In this document: positions 30,594 to 41,666 of the stretch, piece by piece
How positions within the stretch are numbered: the first letter of the stretch is position 1
Layout: every line of letters starts with the position of its first letter
Assembly: GCA_907165275.2 (NCBI GenBank)
Contig: OU015663.1
Coordinates: forward strand, 7,328,501-7,392,500
Source of the DNA: Zygaena filipendulae
Taxonomy: Eukaryota; Arthropoda; Insecta; Lepidoptera; Zygaenidae
Length of the DNA stretch: 64,000 bases
Reading direction: 5' to 3'
Notes under the pieces: model-generated
Databases searched by the model: none
The model's input: the letters and a program-made list of their open reading frames with translations, nothing else
What the model was told of the DNA's origin: nothing
Program-made: the position numbers and the translations under genes

Positions 30594-33500
30594 ATGCCTC
30601 CAAAAAGAGATGAACCTCTCTCTTCGGAGTTAACTTTGTTACATAGCAAAAAACAAAGATTATTTGAAGAATTACAAGGTATTTTTGATCTAAGTAAGGA
30701 TCCTACTGTATATTCCGATCCTGATACTAAAGAATTATTTTTGTTACGATGTTCAAACATAGATGACATCCGTACGTCATTTGAGAAATACGTTTTTGAG
30801 ATTTTAGCAGTAGAATTAAAATCAAACGATAACGCCGTTCTTCGTAATAGTGATTTGAAAAGTTTCGATGATATGTTCTTCCGAATTAAACTTTTTGCAT
30901 CCAAATTACAACCTAAGAAAGCTGATAATAAGGGTGAAAACTCATCGGTAGATTCTCGACCTCGTCTTCCAAAATTGGAACTGTTTACCTTTGACGGAAA
31001 CATCGAAAATTTTACCACTTTCTATGAAACTTTTTGTTCTTTGGTGCACGATCAACCGAAAATCCCTAAGATTGATAAATTTCATTATTTATTATCGTGC
31101 ACACAAGGTTCGGCGTTGAGTATCGTCAAAAGCATTCCGATCTCAGCCGATAATTACGATGTTGTCTGGAAGAGTCTGCTTGATAGGTATCACGACCATC
31201 GTATGTTAGTCGGTAGGTATTTAGATAAAATGTTAAATTTTTCGCCACTTGCAAAAGAGTCTTCTACTCATCTCAACATGTTTATTGAAACATTTGAGCA
31301 TTCATTTAAAGCGATTTTGGCGCTAAATATACCAGACTTAACCAGCTACATTTTATGTCACATTGCATTGCGCGCATTAGACACGCAGACTCGTAAATTA
31401 TTTGAACAAAGAGTTAATCAAAATACAATTCCAACGTTTGAAGAATTAATGTCATTTATTCATAACCAAATTAAGGTATTAGATCACACCTCATCATATT
31501 CGAATATTTCGAATAACATACTACCACAAAATAAGAAACCAGTCACTACTAGGCAGGTTTCAAAGTTTGATAAATTTAATTCCGGATCAAAAAATAATTA
31601 CTCGCATGCGTCCTCCACATCTACTCGTTTTAAATCGTTATGTTCACATTGCGGCGAAAATCACATGATTTTCCGTTGTGATAAATTCCGTGAATTATCC
31701 AATGTTCAACGGGTCAGCCGTGCTGAATCCCTTAAGTTGTGTTGCAATTGTCTGAAGCCTAATCATAACGTAGGTAGCTGTACAAGCGAATATAGGTGTT
31801 TTGTATGTCGACAGCCGCATCATTTTTTATTGCATGTTGATACAGGTAGTAACAAATCTACTTCCGAGCCGAGCGGCTCGAATAACTGTCATGCGTCCTT
31901 GACTTGTAACATTAAGGATGCGGTCATACTGGGCACTGCTATTGTGCATGTTTTGGATGCTACGGATTCTTATCAAAGTTGTCGAGTTTTAATCGATTCG
32001 GGTGCGCAGTCAAATTTTATATCCATGTCTTGTTTGCAACGATTAGGTTTATCCAATCGTAATAAATGTCAATTTAATATTTTTGGACTCGGCGGTGAAA
32101 GCGTAAAAAATCATGGTATGACGTCATGCTTAATTAAACCGCGTCATACTAATGACCCAACTTTTAACATTGATGCAATAGTTTTATCCACATTAACTAC
32201 ACATTTACCGACTGTGCAAATACCTAAAACAGTTATTTCCGAGTACAAAAATTTAAATTTAGCTGATCCATATTTTTATAAAAAGTCGCCCATAGACATG
32301 ATATTAGCAAGCGATATTTTTCCACACATTTATGATGGAAAAAAAATTATATTTAATCCCGACATTCCAGTCGCACTGGGAAGCGTATTCGGGTATGTTA
32401 TCACTGGTCGCTTAGCCGCATCATCCAGTGAGTCCGTTGATGTTAATGTTGTAGCGTCTACAACAAGTTTTGTGTCGTACACAATCGACGACAATCTCAT
32501 CAACGACACTCTCAGACAGTTCTGGGAGGTGGAGTCCTTACCGTGTGAGATTCCGTTGAGTCCAGATGAGGAAGTCGCAGAAAAAATATTTGTTGACAAA
32601 CACTATCGTGACGAAACTGGTCGTTACGTCTCACCATTATTATTAAACCCTGTGCGCGAGCCACTAGGCGACTCCTATGACTTAGCGTACAGACGACTCA
32701 CACAAGTGGAGCGTCGCCTCTCGCGATCTCCGGACCTTCGTAGGGCTTATGTCGAGTTTATGAGGGAGTATGAGTCACTGGGACACATGGAGCCGTATAG
32801 AGGTGCGGAACCCTCCAAATATATTATACCGCATCACTGTGTTTTGCGCCCGTCGTCGACTACAACGCCACTGCGTGTAGTATATGATGGCTCTGCTAAA
32901 ACTAGCACTGGGATATCGCTTAACGATGCACTTTTGACAGGTCGAAAGCTACATCAAGACATTTTAAAAATTATCACACAATTTCGACTTTATGACGTAT
33001 GTTTTACTGCCGACATGTCAAAAATGTACCGAGCCGTACTGATCGATCCTACCGAGCGTATTTACCAACACATACTTTGGCGCGAATCGCCAGACGAAAC
33101 GGTGCGTGTATACGAACTTAAAACTAATACTTACGGTCTCCGCAGTGCGCCGTACATCGCTGTCCGCACGTTGCATCAGCTCGCGCAGGACTCGCCGCCG
33201 TCGGAAGCCTCCCGTGTTTTGACTCAGGGATGTTATGTCGACGATGTCCTTTGGTCCTGTCAGTCTATCTCTGAAGCTAGTGAACTTCAGGATGAATTAA
33301 TGACACTATTAAAAAGTGGCGGTTTTGATCTCCGAAAATGGACTAGTAACAGACCTGAGTTGCTCGCTCGCATGAATGAAGATCACGTCACTTCTATAAA
33401 TTTTCAGGACAATACGTTATCGTCGTCATTAAAAGTTTTGGGTTTAACTTGGTTACCGACTTGTGATTCCTTTTCCTTTAATTATAAATTGATTGATAAC

Positions 33501-35816
33501 AAGTATACCAAGCGCTCGGTACTTAGGTTATTAGCCAGTATTTTTGACCCAATAGGGTTCATTTCGCCTTGCACATTCGTCGCGAAGTGTATAATGCAAG
33601 ATTTGTGGAAACTAAGTCTTGGCTGGGACGATCCCCTGCCCACTGAGTTAGCCCACAAGTGGGATAAATTTAGTTTAGATTTACCTAAGCTGGCCGAGCT
33701 GCGCATTGAACGCCATCTGTTAATATCGCAGTTTTCAGGTGTGCAATTAATAGCGTTTTGTGATGCGTCATCACGCGGCTATGCAGCTTGTGTGTACATG
33801 CGGAGCGTAGATGAAAACAATCAGGTCAAGGTCAAGCTACTCTGTAGCAAATCTAAGGTAGCACCTGTAAAACCTGTATTGTCGATTCCAAAATTAGAGC
33901 TGTTAGCAGCTGTATTGTTATCTAAGCTTGTCGGTTTTGTCGTACAAAATATTAAAAATATTAATTTTTCAATAATCGCACTTAGCGACTCAAGCGTTGT
34001 TTTATCATGGCTACAAACGCCACCATACAAATTAAAAGTGTACGTCGCTAATCGTGTGAGTCAAATTATAGAAAATGTGCCACCTAATCTTTGGTATCAC
34101 GTGACGAGCGAAAATAATTCTGCAGACATCTGTTCTCGCGGTGAATTACCAGGTCGGTTCGTGGAGGTATCCTCCGCATGGGTTAACGGTCCCGAGTGGC
34201 TGCAAGACGAACCCGAGCGGTGGCCCACGAGTACGTTCTTTGTAAAGAACGAAAGTAGTCTCCCGGAATTAAAAACTAATTGTGATACATTTATATTTAC
34301 ATCGTGTAACCAGTCCGAGTTTATTAATGACTTAGAAAGCAATTTTAACAAATTTTCATCATTTAATAAATTACAACGCGTGGTCGGTTGGTGTCATAGA
34401 TTTAAAAATAATTGTAAATTAAAACACTCCGAACGGTCACTTGGACCTTTGCGTTGTTGTGAGTTGAAATTGGCTCATGATTCCGTGATTCATGTCATTC
34501 AGTTGAATCATTTTGATTCTGAAATGAAAACTTTGAATAAGGGAGATAAGGTAGCTTCACTGCGTAAACTCGCACCATTTATCGATCGTAACAACTTCCT
34601 CAGGGTGGGGGGTAGGATTTCACAAGCTGACCTACCCTATAATGTGAAACATCCACTACTACTTCCAAAAAAATGTCACACGACAATCTTATTAATTGAA
34701 CATTTTCATAGACGGTACTTGCATGCGGGCCCCCGGACTTTACATGGCATTTTATGCAAAAACTATTGGATCATCAATGCTCGTAACATGATACGGTCTG
34801 TGCTGTCTAAATGTTTAAATTGTTTTAAATTTCAACCACGTAGTGTTCAGCCGATCATGGGTACCTTGCCTGCGGCTCGAATCAAGCCTGAAAAGATCTT
34901 CAGTCACGTTGGCTGTGACTTGGGCGGTCCTTTCTTAGTGAAAGAGAGTTTGCGGCGTAATGCAAAAGTACACAAAGCTTATTTATGTCTTTTTATCTGC
35001 TTTTCCACAAAGGCAGTTCACCTGGAAGTCTTAACTGATCTCACAAGTGAATGTTTCTTAGCAACATTTGATCGGTTTGTAGCTCGCCGCGGACTGCCGG
35101 CTTGTCTGTATTCTGATTGCGGTACAAATTTTATTGCTGCTGCAAAACATTTAAGTGAAGTTCATCACTTTCTTCGTAATTCACGGAGTAGTGATGAAAT
35201 TTTAAACGGTCTATCGTCGCGTCTCGTAGACTGGCGAACTAACCCTCCCAACGCCGCGTCCATGGGCGGACTGTGGGAAGCCGGAATTAAGTCGGCGAAA
35301 CACCATCTCTATCGTGTAATCGGTGAGAGAGCCCTCACATTTGAGGAATTAGCTACAGTTTTTTGTAGAATTGAGGCTATAATGAACTCACGCCCTCTGT
35401 GCGCGATCTCGGACGATCCGAATGAATTTGACGTATTGACCGCCGGACATTTCTTAATAGGGCAGAGTTTAATTGCAGTTCCGGAATGGGATCTTGAAAG
35501 TGTGCCTCTGAACAGACTGTCTCGTTGGCAGGGCGTACAAAGGGCAGCCCAAGATTTTTGGAGACGTTGGTCAGATGATTATTTGCACACTTTGCAGCAA
35601 CGAGAGAAGTGGTTTTCATCCCCTCCCAATGTAAAGGTCGGCGATCTCGTTCTTTTAAAATCAAATTTGACACGTCCTTTGCAATGGCCATTGGGCCGCA
35701 TTGAAGAGGTTCACCCCGGAGTAGATAATATCGTTCGCGTCGTCACTGTACGCACGCAAAATGGACTCTACAAGAGACCGGTAAACAAAGTTTGTCCGCT
35801 TCCGTACGCAAACTAA
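30594..35816 (+). CDS. BEL/Pao gag-pol polyprotein, intact
   Basis: 1740 codons in one frame. Order: gag-like DUF1759 region from about residue 120 (RLPKLELFTFDG); cysteine-rich knuckles at 350-405 (CSHCGENHMIFRC, CCNCLKPNHNVGSC, CFVCRQPHHF); aspartic protease with LIDSGAQSNF near 466; Pao-type reverse transcriptase with ADMSKMY and the YVDD catalytic box near 881; RNase H with FCDASS near 1055 and ALSDSS later; integrase zinc finger HFHRRYLH..CLNC at 1370-1406; integrase core with D1442, D1508 and E1562 (CDLGGP, YSDCGTNF, GGLWEAG); and a C-terminal DUF5641 domain from ~1640. Length and order are those of complete BEL/Pao polyproteins. It should build particles, copy the RNA and integrate the cDNA. 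No stop, frameshift or lost catalytic residue is seen. Confidence 0.95.
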   Translation: MPPKRDEPLSSELTLLHSKKQRLFEELQGIFDLSKDPTVYSDPDTKELFLLRCSNIDDIRTSFEKYVFEILAVELKSNDNAVLRNSDLKSFDDMFFRIKLFASKLQPKKADNKGENSSVDSRPRLPKLELFTFDGNIENFTTFYETFCSLVHDQPKIPKIDKFHYLLSCTQGSALSIVKSIPISADNYDVVWKSLLDRYHDHRMLVGRYLDKMLNFSPLAKESSTHLNMFIETFEHSFKAILALNIPDLTSYILCHIALRALDTQTRKLFEQRVNQNTIPTFEELMSFIHNQIKVLDHTSSYSNISNNILPQNKKPVTTRQVSKFDKFNSGSKNNYSHASSTSTRFKSLCSHCGENHMIFRCDKFRELSNVQRVSRAESLKLCCNCLKPNHNVGSCTSEYRCFVCRQPHHFLLHVDTGSNKSTSEPSGSNNCHASLTCNIKDAVILGTAIVHVLDATDSYQSCRVLIDSGAQSNFISMSCLQRLGLSNRNKCQFNIFGLGGESVKNHGMTSCLIKPRHTNDPTFNIDAIVLSTLTTHLPTVQIPKTVISEYKNLNLADPYFYKKSPIDMILASDIFPHIYDGKKIIFNPDIPVALGSVFGYVITGRLAASSSESVDVNVVASTTSFVSYTIDDNLINDTLRQFWEVESLPCEIPLSPDEEVAEKIFVDKHYRDETGRYVSPLLLNPVREPLGDSYDLAYRRLTQVERRLSRSPDLRRAYVEFMREYESLGHMEPYRGAEPSKYIIPHHCVLRPSSTTTPLRVVYDGSAKTSTGISLNDALLTGRKLHQDILKIITQFRLYDVCFTADMSKMYRAVLIDPTERIYQHILWRESPDETVRVYELKTNTYGLRSAPYIAVRTLHQLAQDSPPSEASRVLTQGCYVDDVLWSCQSISEASELQDELMTLLKSGGFDLRKWTSNRPELLARMNEDHVTSINFQDNTLSSSLKVLGLTWLPTCDSFSFNYKLIDNKYTKRSVLRLLASIFDPIGFISPCTFVAKCIMQDLWKLSLGWDDPLPTELAHKWDKFSLDLPKLAELRIERHLLISQFSGVQLIAFCDASSRGYAACVYMRSVDENNQVKVKLLCSKSKVAPVKPVLSIPKLELLAAVLLSKLVGFVVQNIKNINFSIIALSDSSVVLSWLQTPPYKLKVYVANRVSQIIENVPPNLWYHVTSENNSADICSRGELPGRFVEVSSAWVNGPEWLQDEPERWPTSTFFVKNESSLPELKTNCDTFIFTSCNQSEFINDLESNFNKFSSFNKLQRVVGWCHRFKNNCKLKHSERSLGPLRCCELKLAHDSVIHVIQLNHFDSEMKTLNKGDKVASLRKLAPFIDRNNFLRVGGRISQADLPYNVKHPLLLPKKCHTTILLIEHFHRRYLHAGPRTLHGILCKNYWIINARNMIRSVLSKCLNCFKFQPRSVQPIMGTLPAARIKPEKIFSHVGCDLGGPFLVKESLRRNAKVHKAYLCLFICFSTKAVHLEVLTDLTSECFLATFDRFVARRGLPACLYSDCGTNFIAAAKHLSEVHHFLRNSRSSDEILNGLSSRLVDWRTNPPNAASMGGLWEAGIKSAKHHLYRVIGERALTFEELATVFCRIEAIMNSRPLCAISDDPNEFDVLTAGHFLIGQSLIAVPEWDLESVPLNRLSRWQGVQRAAQDFWRRWSDDYLHTLQQREKWFSSPPNVKVGDLVLLKSNLTRPLQWPLGRIEEVHPGVDNIVRVVTVRTQNGLYKRPVNKVCPLPYAN

Positions 35817-35972
35817 TTTTATTATTATTATTATCTTTCTCCTAGTTTATTAATTTACTTTCATATATTTTATATATTATCATTATAAGTATTATATTAT
35901 AGATATAATGTAAGTGTAATTATCTACATCCTCTTCACCATTCCTTATTTTTAGAAATCAGTTCCTGATTTC

Positions 35973-35981
35973 GGTGGGGGG
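35973..35981 (+). other. Polypurine tract
   Basis: GGTGGGGGG ends two bases before the 3' LTR, the expected place for plus-strand priming. Confidence 0.7.
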
Positions 35982-35983
35982 TA

Positions 35984-36472
35984 TGTTGGATCCTTGTATT
36001 TATTTCTGTTGTGGGTAGATATAATTCACCACTAATTTTTGGTCACCTTCACTCTCGACGACGTCGGGAGTCCGTCGCCGTGCGCCGTACAGACAACACT
36101 CGAACGTTTCGTGTGCTGTGTCTCTCGTCATTTTCGTTATATCATCTTGCTAATACAACTAATTAGTAATTCATCCATCAAGTAAACAATCTGAACTAGC
36201 CGTGCTATCGTGCCTGTGCAAAACCAAAGAGATCAAGACCCTCAATTTACCATCCTGCCGGTTCCACTGCAATACTCGCCTGCTTCTCTGACGCCGATTG
36301 CTTCTCGTTCGAGTTGACAGTGGATTAAAGGTTGGTGGTGCTTTCTCTCACAGCGATTTACATGCGAGGGTTCGATCTATTTCCCACTGAAATCTCATAT
36401 CTATATTTAATTACAACTTATACAGTCCACTTCTTAATTTATGAACCAGCACCCTTTGTGCACAATCGCACA
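35984..36472 (+). repeat. 3' LTR of BEL/Pao element
   Basis: 489 bp at a constant offset of 6169 from the 5' LTR with no indel. It is followed by the target duplication CACAC. Confidence 0.93.
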
Positions 36473-36477
36473 CACAC

Positions 36478-36848
36478 TATTGCTTATCTATGTCCAAATG
36501 AAATTTTAACTGTCGAGAACCTGTATCACGCACATATAGGCACAGGACAGTTCAAATTTCAAAAAACTTTTGTTAGCAATACATAGATGGCGCAATATTA
36601 ATACAATAATGATTAGCCAAGCTTGGTAAAAAATCCTATAGAGCAGATAACAGACAGTAGATGTATAATATGATAATAGGCATCTATAGCTATTATTTTT
36701 TATTAGATGTTTTTCAAGCTGTATTATTGTAAAGTTTCATTAAAATCCGTTGCTAGCTCAAAACAACTGAACGCCGGCCGCAGTTCTTTTCCATCGATCG
36801 CGCGGTCACACGCACAAATTAACTAGACATACGAGCGATGCGACGGGA
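36478..36848. other. No gene seen
   Basis: Right flank of the retrotransposon. The word ACAAATTAACTAGACATA near 36822 recurs at 37332, 58250 and 58385, marking a dispersed repeat. Confidence 0.4.
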
Positions 36849-37051
36849 CAGGCCAGCGACACTCCCTTGAACCAAAAGTTACTATGGATTTATGCGCGAA
36901 CTTTTTTACCAACATTGGAATACTTAACCAAATTTCTATGGCAGCGTCATATAATCGTCATTGCATTGGTATGGTTGGCACAAAATGCTTTCATAGATCG
37001 GATCAGCGATTAGTATGGAAGTGCCTACTCTTAAAACGTAGTGATTATTTG
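36849..37051 (+). repeat. Dispersed repeat shared with 57914-58083
   Basis: From 'caggccagcgacactccctt' to 'gtagtgattatttg'. The copy at 57.9 kb is nearly identical in the first 110 bp and has two short deletions. No coding potential. Confidence 0.65.
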
Positions 37052-37072
37052 CTCAGTGCGACGGGACGAGGC

Positions 37073-37230
37073 AGCGTTTACATTCGCACCTCGTACCCCA
37101 CCACGAAACGAAGCACAAGACATGGAACGAGGCGCGAATGTAAACGCCGATAAAATAGCGTTTACACTCGCGCCTCGTACCTGGCCACAAGACGAAGCAC
37201 GAGGCGAGGTACGAGGCGCGAGTGTAAATC
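37073..37230. repeat. Two tandem GC-rich hairpins
   Basis: Hairpin 1 (37074-37147): GCGTTTACATTCGC..CCTCGT paired with ACGAGGCGCGAATGTAAACG. Hairpin 2 (37158-37230): GCGTTTACACTCGCGCCTCG paired with CGAGGCGCGAGTGTAAAT. Each arm is ~20 bp. They are probably a MITE family related to 27241-27590. Confidence 0.65.
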
Positions 37231-37231
37231 C

Positions 37232-37790
37232 CGTGAGAAAATGAAAAATCCTAACCTATCTCTCCAAAGAGCGCGTACCCAGGGCCGTAAAATTATTAAA
37301 AAAAAAAAAACCTAACCTAACTACCTGCCACAAATTAACTAGACATATGTCTAAAGACAGATAGGAATCTGACAGTATTTTGAGGGGTCGTTAGAGATCC
37401 ACCAATCACAGATCAGGTCGCTGAGCCACAGATAAAAGCCACAGATATTAGTGTTGTCAATGTCGATAAACTTTATCGATACTAGGGATGGGATCCAGTA
37501 GGTACTCGTATCGATAGTATTATAGCTTAGTAGGATTAAATATTTTATTTATTTTAGGAGTGTGACTGACTTATTTATGTTTTTCTCTAAACATGTTAGT
37601 GAACTAATTGTGTTTAGAGAAAAACATAAACAAGAACAAATAAAACTCGTAAATTTCATAAAAACTTTATCTTTAATTAAGTATATAAATGTTACTTAGC
37701 ATTACTTATACTATTAAGGATAACAACAGTCATCATTGTTAATTGTACATTATATTATACTAGATATAAATAGGAAAATAACAGTTATCA
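37232..37790. other. No gene seen
   Basis: Contains the 'ttaactagacatatgtctaa' repeat word near 37337 and otherwise unremarkable AT-rich DNA. 'tgtttttctctaaacatgtt' and 'gtttagagaaaaacataa' near 37577-37630 form an inverted pair. Confidence 0.4.
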
Positions 37791-38536
37791 GGGGGCTGAC
37801 TTTTGAAAATGATTTGAGTCTGATTACGATCCTGATACGAGTTCGATTTGATTCCGATTCGATCTCATTTTAGTACTATTGAACCAAATCGTATTGAAAT
37901 CGAAATCGTATCTGAGATCGTGTTAGTATCAAAGATGACGTAACTTCCGACGAGTCAATGAAAGTTGGATTGTTTTCGTTCACAACTTTTAGTAAAAAAA
38001 TTTAAGTCGATACGAATATCGACTGACTCATTAAACATAATTCGTTGATGTTACAATCAATAATGTACTAATTTATCTAGACTCTAACAAAATAAGCACG
38101 ATTTTAATACATATAATACGGTAAAACCTTTATTTATACCATTTTAGTTTATTTATTTTTGTGTATTTCTGAACGAGAACGTAAAAAAATGGCAATAGAA
38201 ACCTACTATGATCCAACTAATTAGAAGAGTCTCGTTCAAGCAAACGATGATTAGTAATGTGTGAAAATCAAATATAGCCGTGTTACCTAAGTATTTTTGT
38301 TGAATTGAAAGTTTGAATTGACATACCAAATAAGTTTGTTTCCCGCATTTTTCAAATTTCAAGAATCAAGTGTTGAAGTGTACCTAGTTGGTTTTCCGTC
38401 GATTAGTTGTTTTGAATTAAAAAACAGTAAGTAAAATATACATTTATATTTGTTATTTAAACAAAAAAAAAACTTCACAAGCGCAATACCTATTACACAC
38501 CACATCGTTTTGGAAGACTCAATTTTTTTATAGAAA

Positions 38537-39579
38537 ATGCGACCAACGGAGATACAAATGGAAACGCTATTGGATTTTTTGGAAAAAAATCCAGGAATTA
38601 CGAAGGGTCTTCTACGCTCCTCAATGGGCAAGATGGAGACAAAAAGGAAATGGCAAAGCCTGGCCAATACACTTAATTCTCTTGGGTTTATCCATTACAA
38701 ACAAACACACAAAAAACTTAAATTTTTAATCTTTATAATATTATTAGTATGAGTAAAAATTTATTATATTACACCAATGTTTAGATAATAATATTAGTAC
38801 CTTTTTTTACAGAGTGAACAGCTTAATATTGAAGAGAGTCCTCTTTCAACTATGACTCAAGTAGAATATGAAGTTGAAGTCTCAGGAGACATAAGTATAT
38901 TTTATATTAATGCAATACATTACAAAGTCTACAAAGTAATATTGAAAATGACTTATTTGCAACCCCTTTTATCCCCCTTAGGGGTTCATTACAATAATGC
39001 TTTCTTAGTGCACAGTAAACACCTGTCTCTCAAGAGATATTTGTGCAAATTACACGGTTCTAGACCCAGCGGTTTCAGCTGTGCATTGATCCATCAGTCA
39101 GCTGGTTAATAATGATATTAATGATAATAATGATATTTAATTTGTTTTCAGATGCTGAGAATCCCATTCCACAGCCCAGCAGTTCATCAGTGCTTACTAC
39201 TAGTACCCAGAGACCTTTACAGCGTTCTACTCCCAGATCTTTGCAGTCTACCAGTCCGCCGAGGGTTCCACAACCTAGCAATACTGCAAGATCTTCGGTT
39301 GGATCGAGAGCAGAAGTCAGACGACGCCGTGAAAGTAGATGATCATAGACATTTACAAGCCGGCTACAAGAAGAAAGGGACCGCCTCACTGAAATTGAGG
39401 CCAAGAGAGTGGAGGCTGAGCTTCTACAGGCACAAAACTCGGCAGCAGTGGCAGCTGCTATTAATAGACTGGACACTATGTCCATAGCTTCTGCTATAAA
39501 TAGACTAGCAGATGCTGTGGACAACATAGCCCAAGCTATTAATAGATTTGCTGAAAAAGGATGTGATAGTAGTCACTAA
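38537..39579 (+). pseudogene. Harbinger Myb/SANT-like DNA-binding gene, inactivated
   Basis: Exon-like segments give an N-terminal region MRPTEIQMETLLDFLEKNPG and KRKWQSLANTLNSLG (38537-38686), like the zeste/Myb-SANT-like domain of Harbinger accessory proteins. An acidic piece beginning SEQLNIEESPLS follows a TTTTTTTACAG acceptor at 38812. A Ser/Pro-rich linker and C-terminal coiled-coil-like segment (LQEERDRLTEIEAKRVEAEL, then INRLADAVDNIAQAINRFAE) run to TAA at 39577-39579. Two in-frame stops (TGA at 39340, TAG at 39346) break the last segment, and the second half of the DNA-binding domain is missing. Such proteins help the transposase reach DNA and the nucleus; this copy should not. Confidence 0.65.
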
Positions 39580-39692
39580 CTACTACTGCCATTTTCTTAG
39601 TAGCACTTTATTATTGTATTTTTTTATTATTCTAGATATTTATCATTATCTAATTCCTCTATTGGCTATGTTATATAGTTTTTATTTCATGA

Positions 39693-40001
39693 CTAGCTGT
39701 ACTCTGCGGTCTCAACCACATGAAAAGTTTTAATTAACCACTTTTTCCCAACAGCCAATTTAAATTAAACAAACCCTATATGTTGCTCCAGGTTAATCAA
39801 TCTCTCTGTGAAAGCCGCATAATAATCCGTCCAGTAGATTCGGAGATTATCGTGAACAGACAGACAGACAGACAGACAGAAAATAATTTTAGGACATTTG
39901 TGTGGTTGATTTCTCTTTTATCGCCTTATACCAATTTTTTTTTTTCAATATTCATTGCACAGAATCGCAGATTCTACTCTTTTATTATAGTATAGTATAG
40001 A
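39693..40001 (-). mobile_element. Helitron-like element, fourth subfamily
   Basis: Minus strand A|TCTATACTATACTATAATAA to CTAG; contains (CAGA) repeats. Nested in the Harbinger element between its two genes, so it is younger than the Harbinger. The terminal hairpin is mutated. Confidence 0.7.
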
Positions 40002-40009
40002 TGTTTCAT

Positions 40010-40580
40010 TGACTGAAATAGTATTGACTTGATGATGATAAATATATTATTTAGTTCGACTAAAAATGTGATAAAATAAGACTGAGCAGTTATTAGTTAT
40101 ATACCATACTTAAAATTGAGAGTAAAAGTTAAGACGTTTAGTCGAAAAACCGATGGTAAATATAAAATAAAAAAGTGAAAAGGCACTTTGATGTTCAAAT
40201 AATTTATAAATATATTATATTATTCAGTTCCACAAAAAATGTGATAACTTAAAGTAAGAATGTGTAGTTATTAGCAGGCATGTGCAATTATATTCATAAA
40301 GGCTATTTTATTTGTTATAATACTTATATTTATAAAGGCTATTTTATTTGTTGTATACTTAGAAATTGTTAAATTAGTTCCACTAAAAATGTGATAAAGA
40401 ATAAGTACCTAGTTATTATTAGGCAATTATATTTATAAAGGCTATTTTATTTGTTATACTTTTGTGTATACTTAAATTTATAAAGACTTTTAATTGTAAT
40501 ATACTTAGACATTGATTGTTAAAATTTGTTAATCAAAGAACCAATGGTATGATAAAGGAAAAATGTAGAAAATCACTTTG
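40010..40580. repeat. Degenerate tandem repeat between the Harbinger genes
   Basis: Three to four imperfect copies of a ~180-bp unit marked by 'tagttc(g/c)(a/c)ctaaaaatgtgat' and 'ataaaggctattttatttgt'. They end before the transposase remnant. Confidence 0.5.
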
Positions 40581-40889
40581 ATCTTTAAATGGTTTATTAA
40601 ACGATTTCTTTTTTAATTTTGGCACTTAATTTATGCAGAGATGAAAATGCGACCATACATGCTAGAGTTCCACAATACAATCTTATAGCTTAGCGTGGGA
40701 TCAAGTAGATCTATGTTGTGAAGTGTCAAAACCACTTCCTACACAGATGCCAATCATTCTTTACCAGATAGGTGGAGACGCATCGTTGATTCCGACGGTG
40801 CTTGTTATTGGCAAATAAATAAGTTAAATGGTCTTTTCCATTTTTCCGAATAACTCATCATATACATAATACTATGTGCCAAACCAATA

Positions 40890-41666
40890 TTATTATGTAT
40901 ATTATTCAACATCTGGTGTTAGTTAGCCATAATGCCTCCACAATACGCGCTCTGCCAATATTCCCTCTTCTCAAATCATCCGCTTGTCTCTGCCGTTGCG
41001 ACTACTACTACTACTGGCATGACGTGATTGCGTGATTGACGTGATTGTGAATGCATCCAAATACTCCTGGTATCTGGTACTTTTCATAGAACCTGAAATT
41101 TGGAAAAATTATTAAAACTATTTCTGAGCATCAAGGAACTTTGGGTTTTATTACAAGTTAAGAAGTAGTAATCCTAATTATAACAACTAAATTCTCTATT
41201 GAATCATTTTTTAAAATGTGTGCAATAAACTTGCTCTTACTTCAATTTAATAGCACTTCTTTCTTCTCGAGTACTAGGGAACTTGATAATTTTTTTTAAT
41301 ATATTTGGGTGGTTTAATGCATCTGTCACTTCCCTGATGCATTTGGAAACCAACTGCTGTGACATAGTGGTGCCATTACTACGTCCTACAAGCTTTTGGT
41401 AGCTGCCTGTGGCCAAAAATTATAAAATTGCTAACACCTGTAAAGACATATAAATTGAATACTGTATAAATGGTTATACTTTATTTATTGTTAGTAGTTT
41501 TATGCATGTAAGTTAAAAGAAAGGCATACCATCTTACCTTATACTTAATGGATAAATCGCTTGATCTTCGGGGTCCTTGCAAATACGGCGTCAAGTCCCT
41601 TAATAAGGCCTTTATTGAGGCGGTAATTTTTAACAAATTTTTAAGGTAACGAGTCATTTTCGGCAT
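40890..41666 (-). pseudogene. PIF/Harbinger transposase, inactivated
   Basis: Minus strand. A first piece MPKMTRYLKNLLKITASIKA runs to a K|GTAAGAT donor near 41538. A second piece has FLATGSYQKLVGRSNGTTMS, SQQLVSKCIREVTDALNHPN and KIIKFPSTREERSAIKLK (41400-41233), the characteristic N-terminal half of HARBI1/DDE_Tnp_4 proteins. A third piece after a TTTCAG acceptor starts FYEKYQIPGVFGCI (~41090). The arginine codon usually before FLATGS is a TAA stop. The catalytic DDE region is largely deleted; what follows is only a short C-terminal-like tail. Confidence 0.7.

Larger units (their letters stand above)
29815..36472 (+). mobile_element. Complete BEL/Pao LTR retrotransposon
   Basis: 6658-bp element. 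Two 489-bp LTRs (TG...CA) appear identical by eye. It is flanked by the 5-bp target duplication CACAC (29810-29814 and 36473-36477), as usual for this superfamily. It contains a primer-binding-site candidate, a single uninterrupted gag-pol ORF and a polypurine tract. LTR identity plus an intact ORF indicates a very recent insertion. No envelope-like ORF follows pol. Confidence 0.95.

Noticed and set aside
32330..35691. Minus-strand frames inside the BEL/Pao gag-pol
   Set aside because: Antisense shadows of the intact 1740-codon ORF.
39152..39487. 111-codon alternative frame over the Myb/SANT-like remnant
   Set aside because: The other frame carries the coherent Ser/Pro linker and coiled-coil segment; this one is a shadow.
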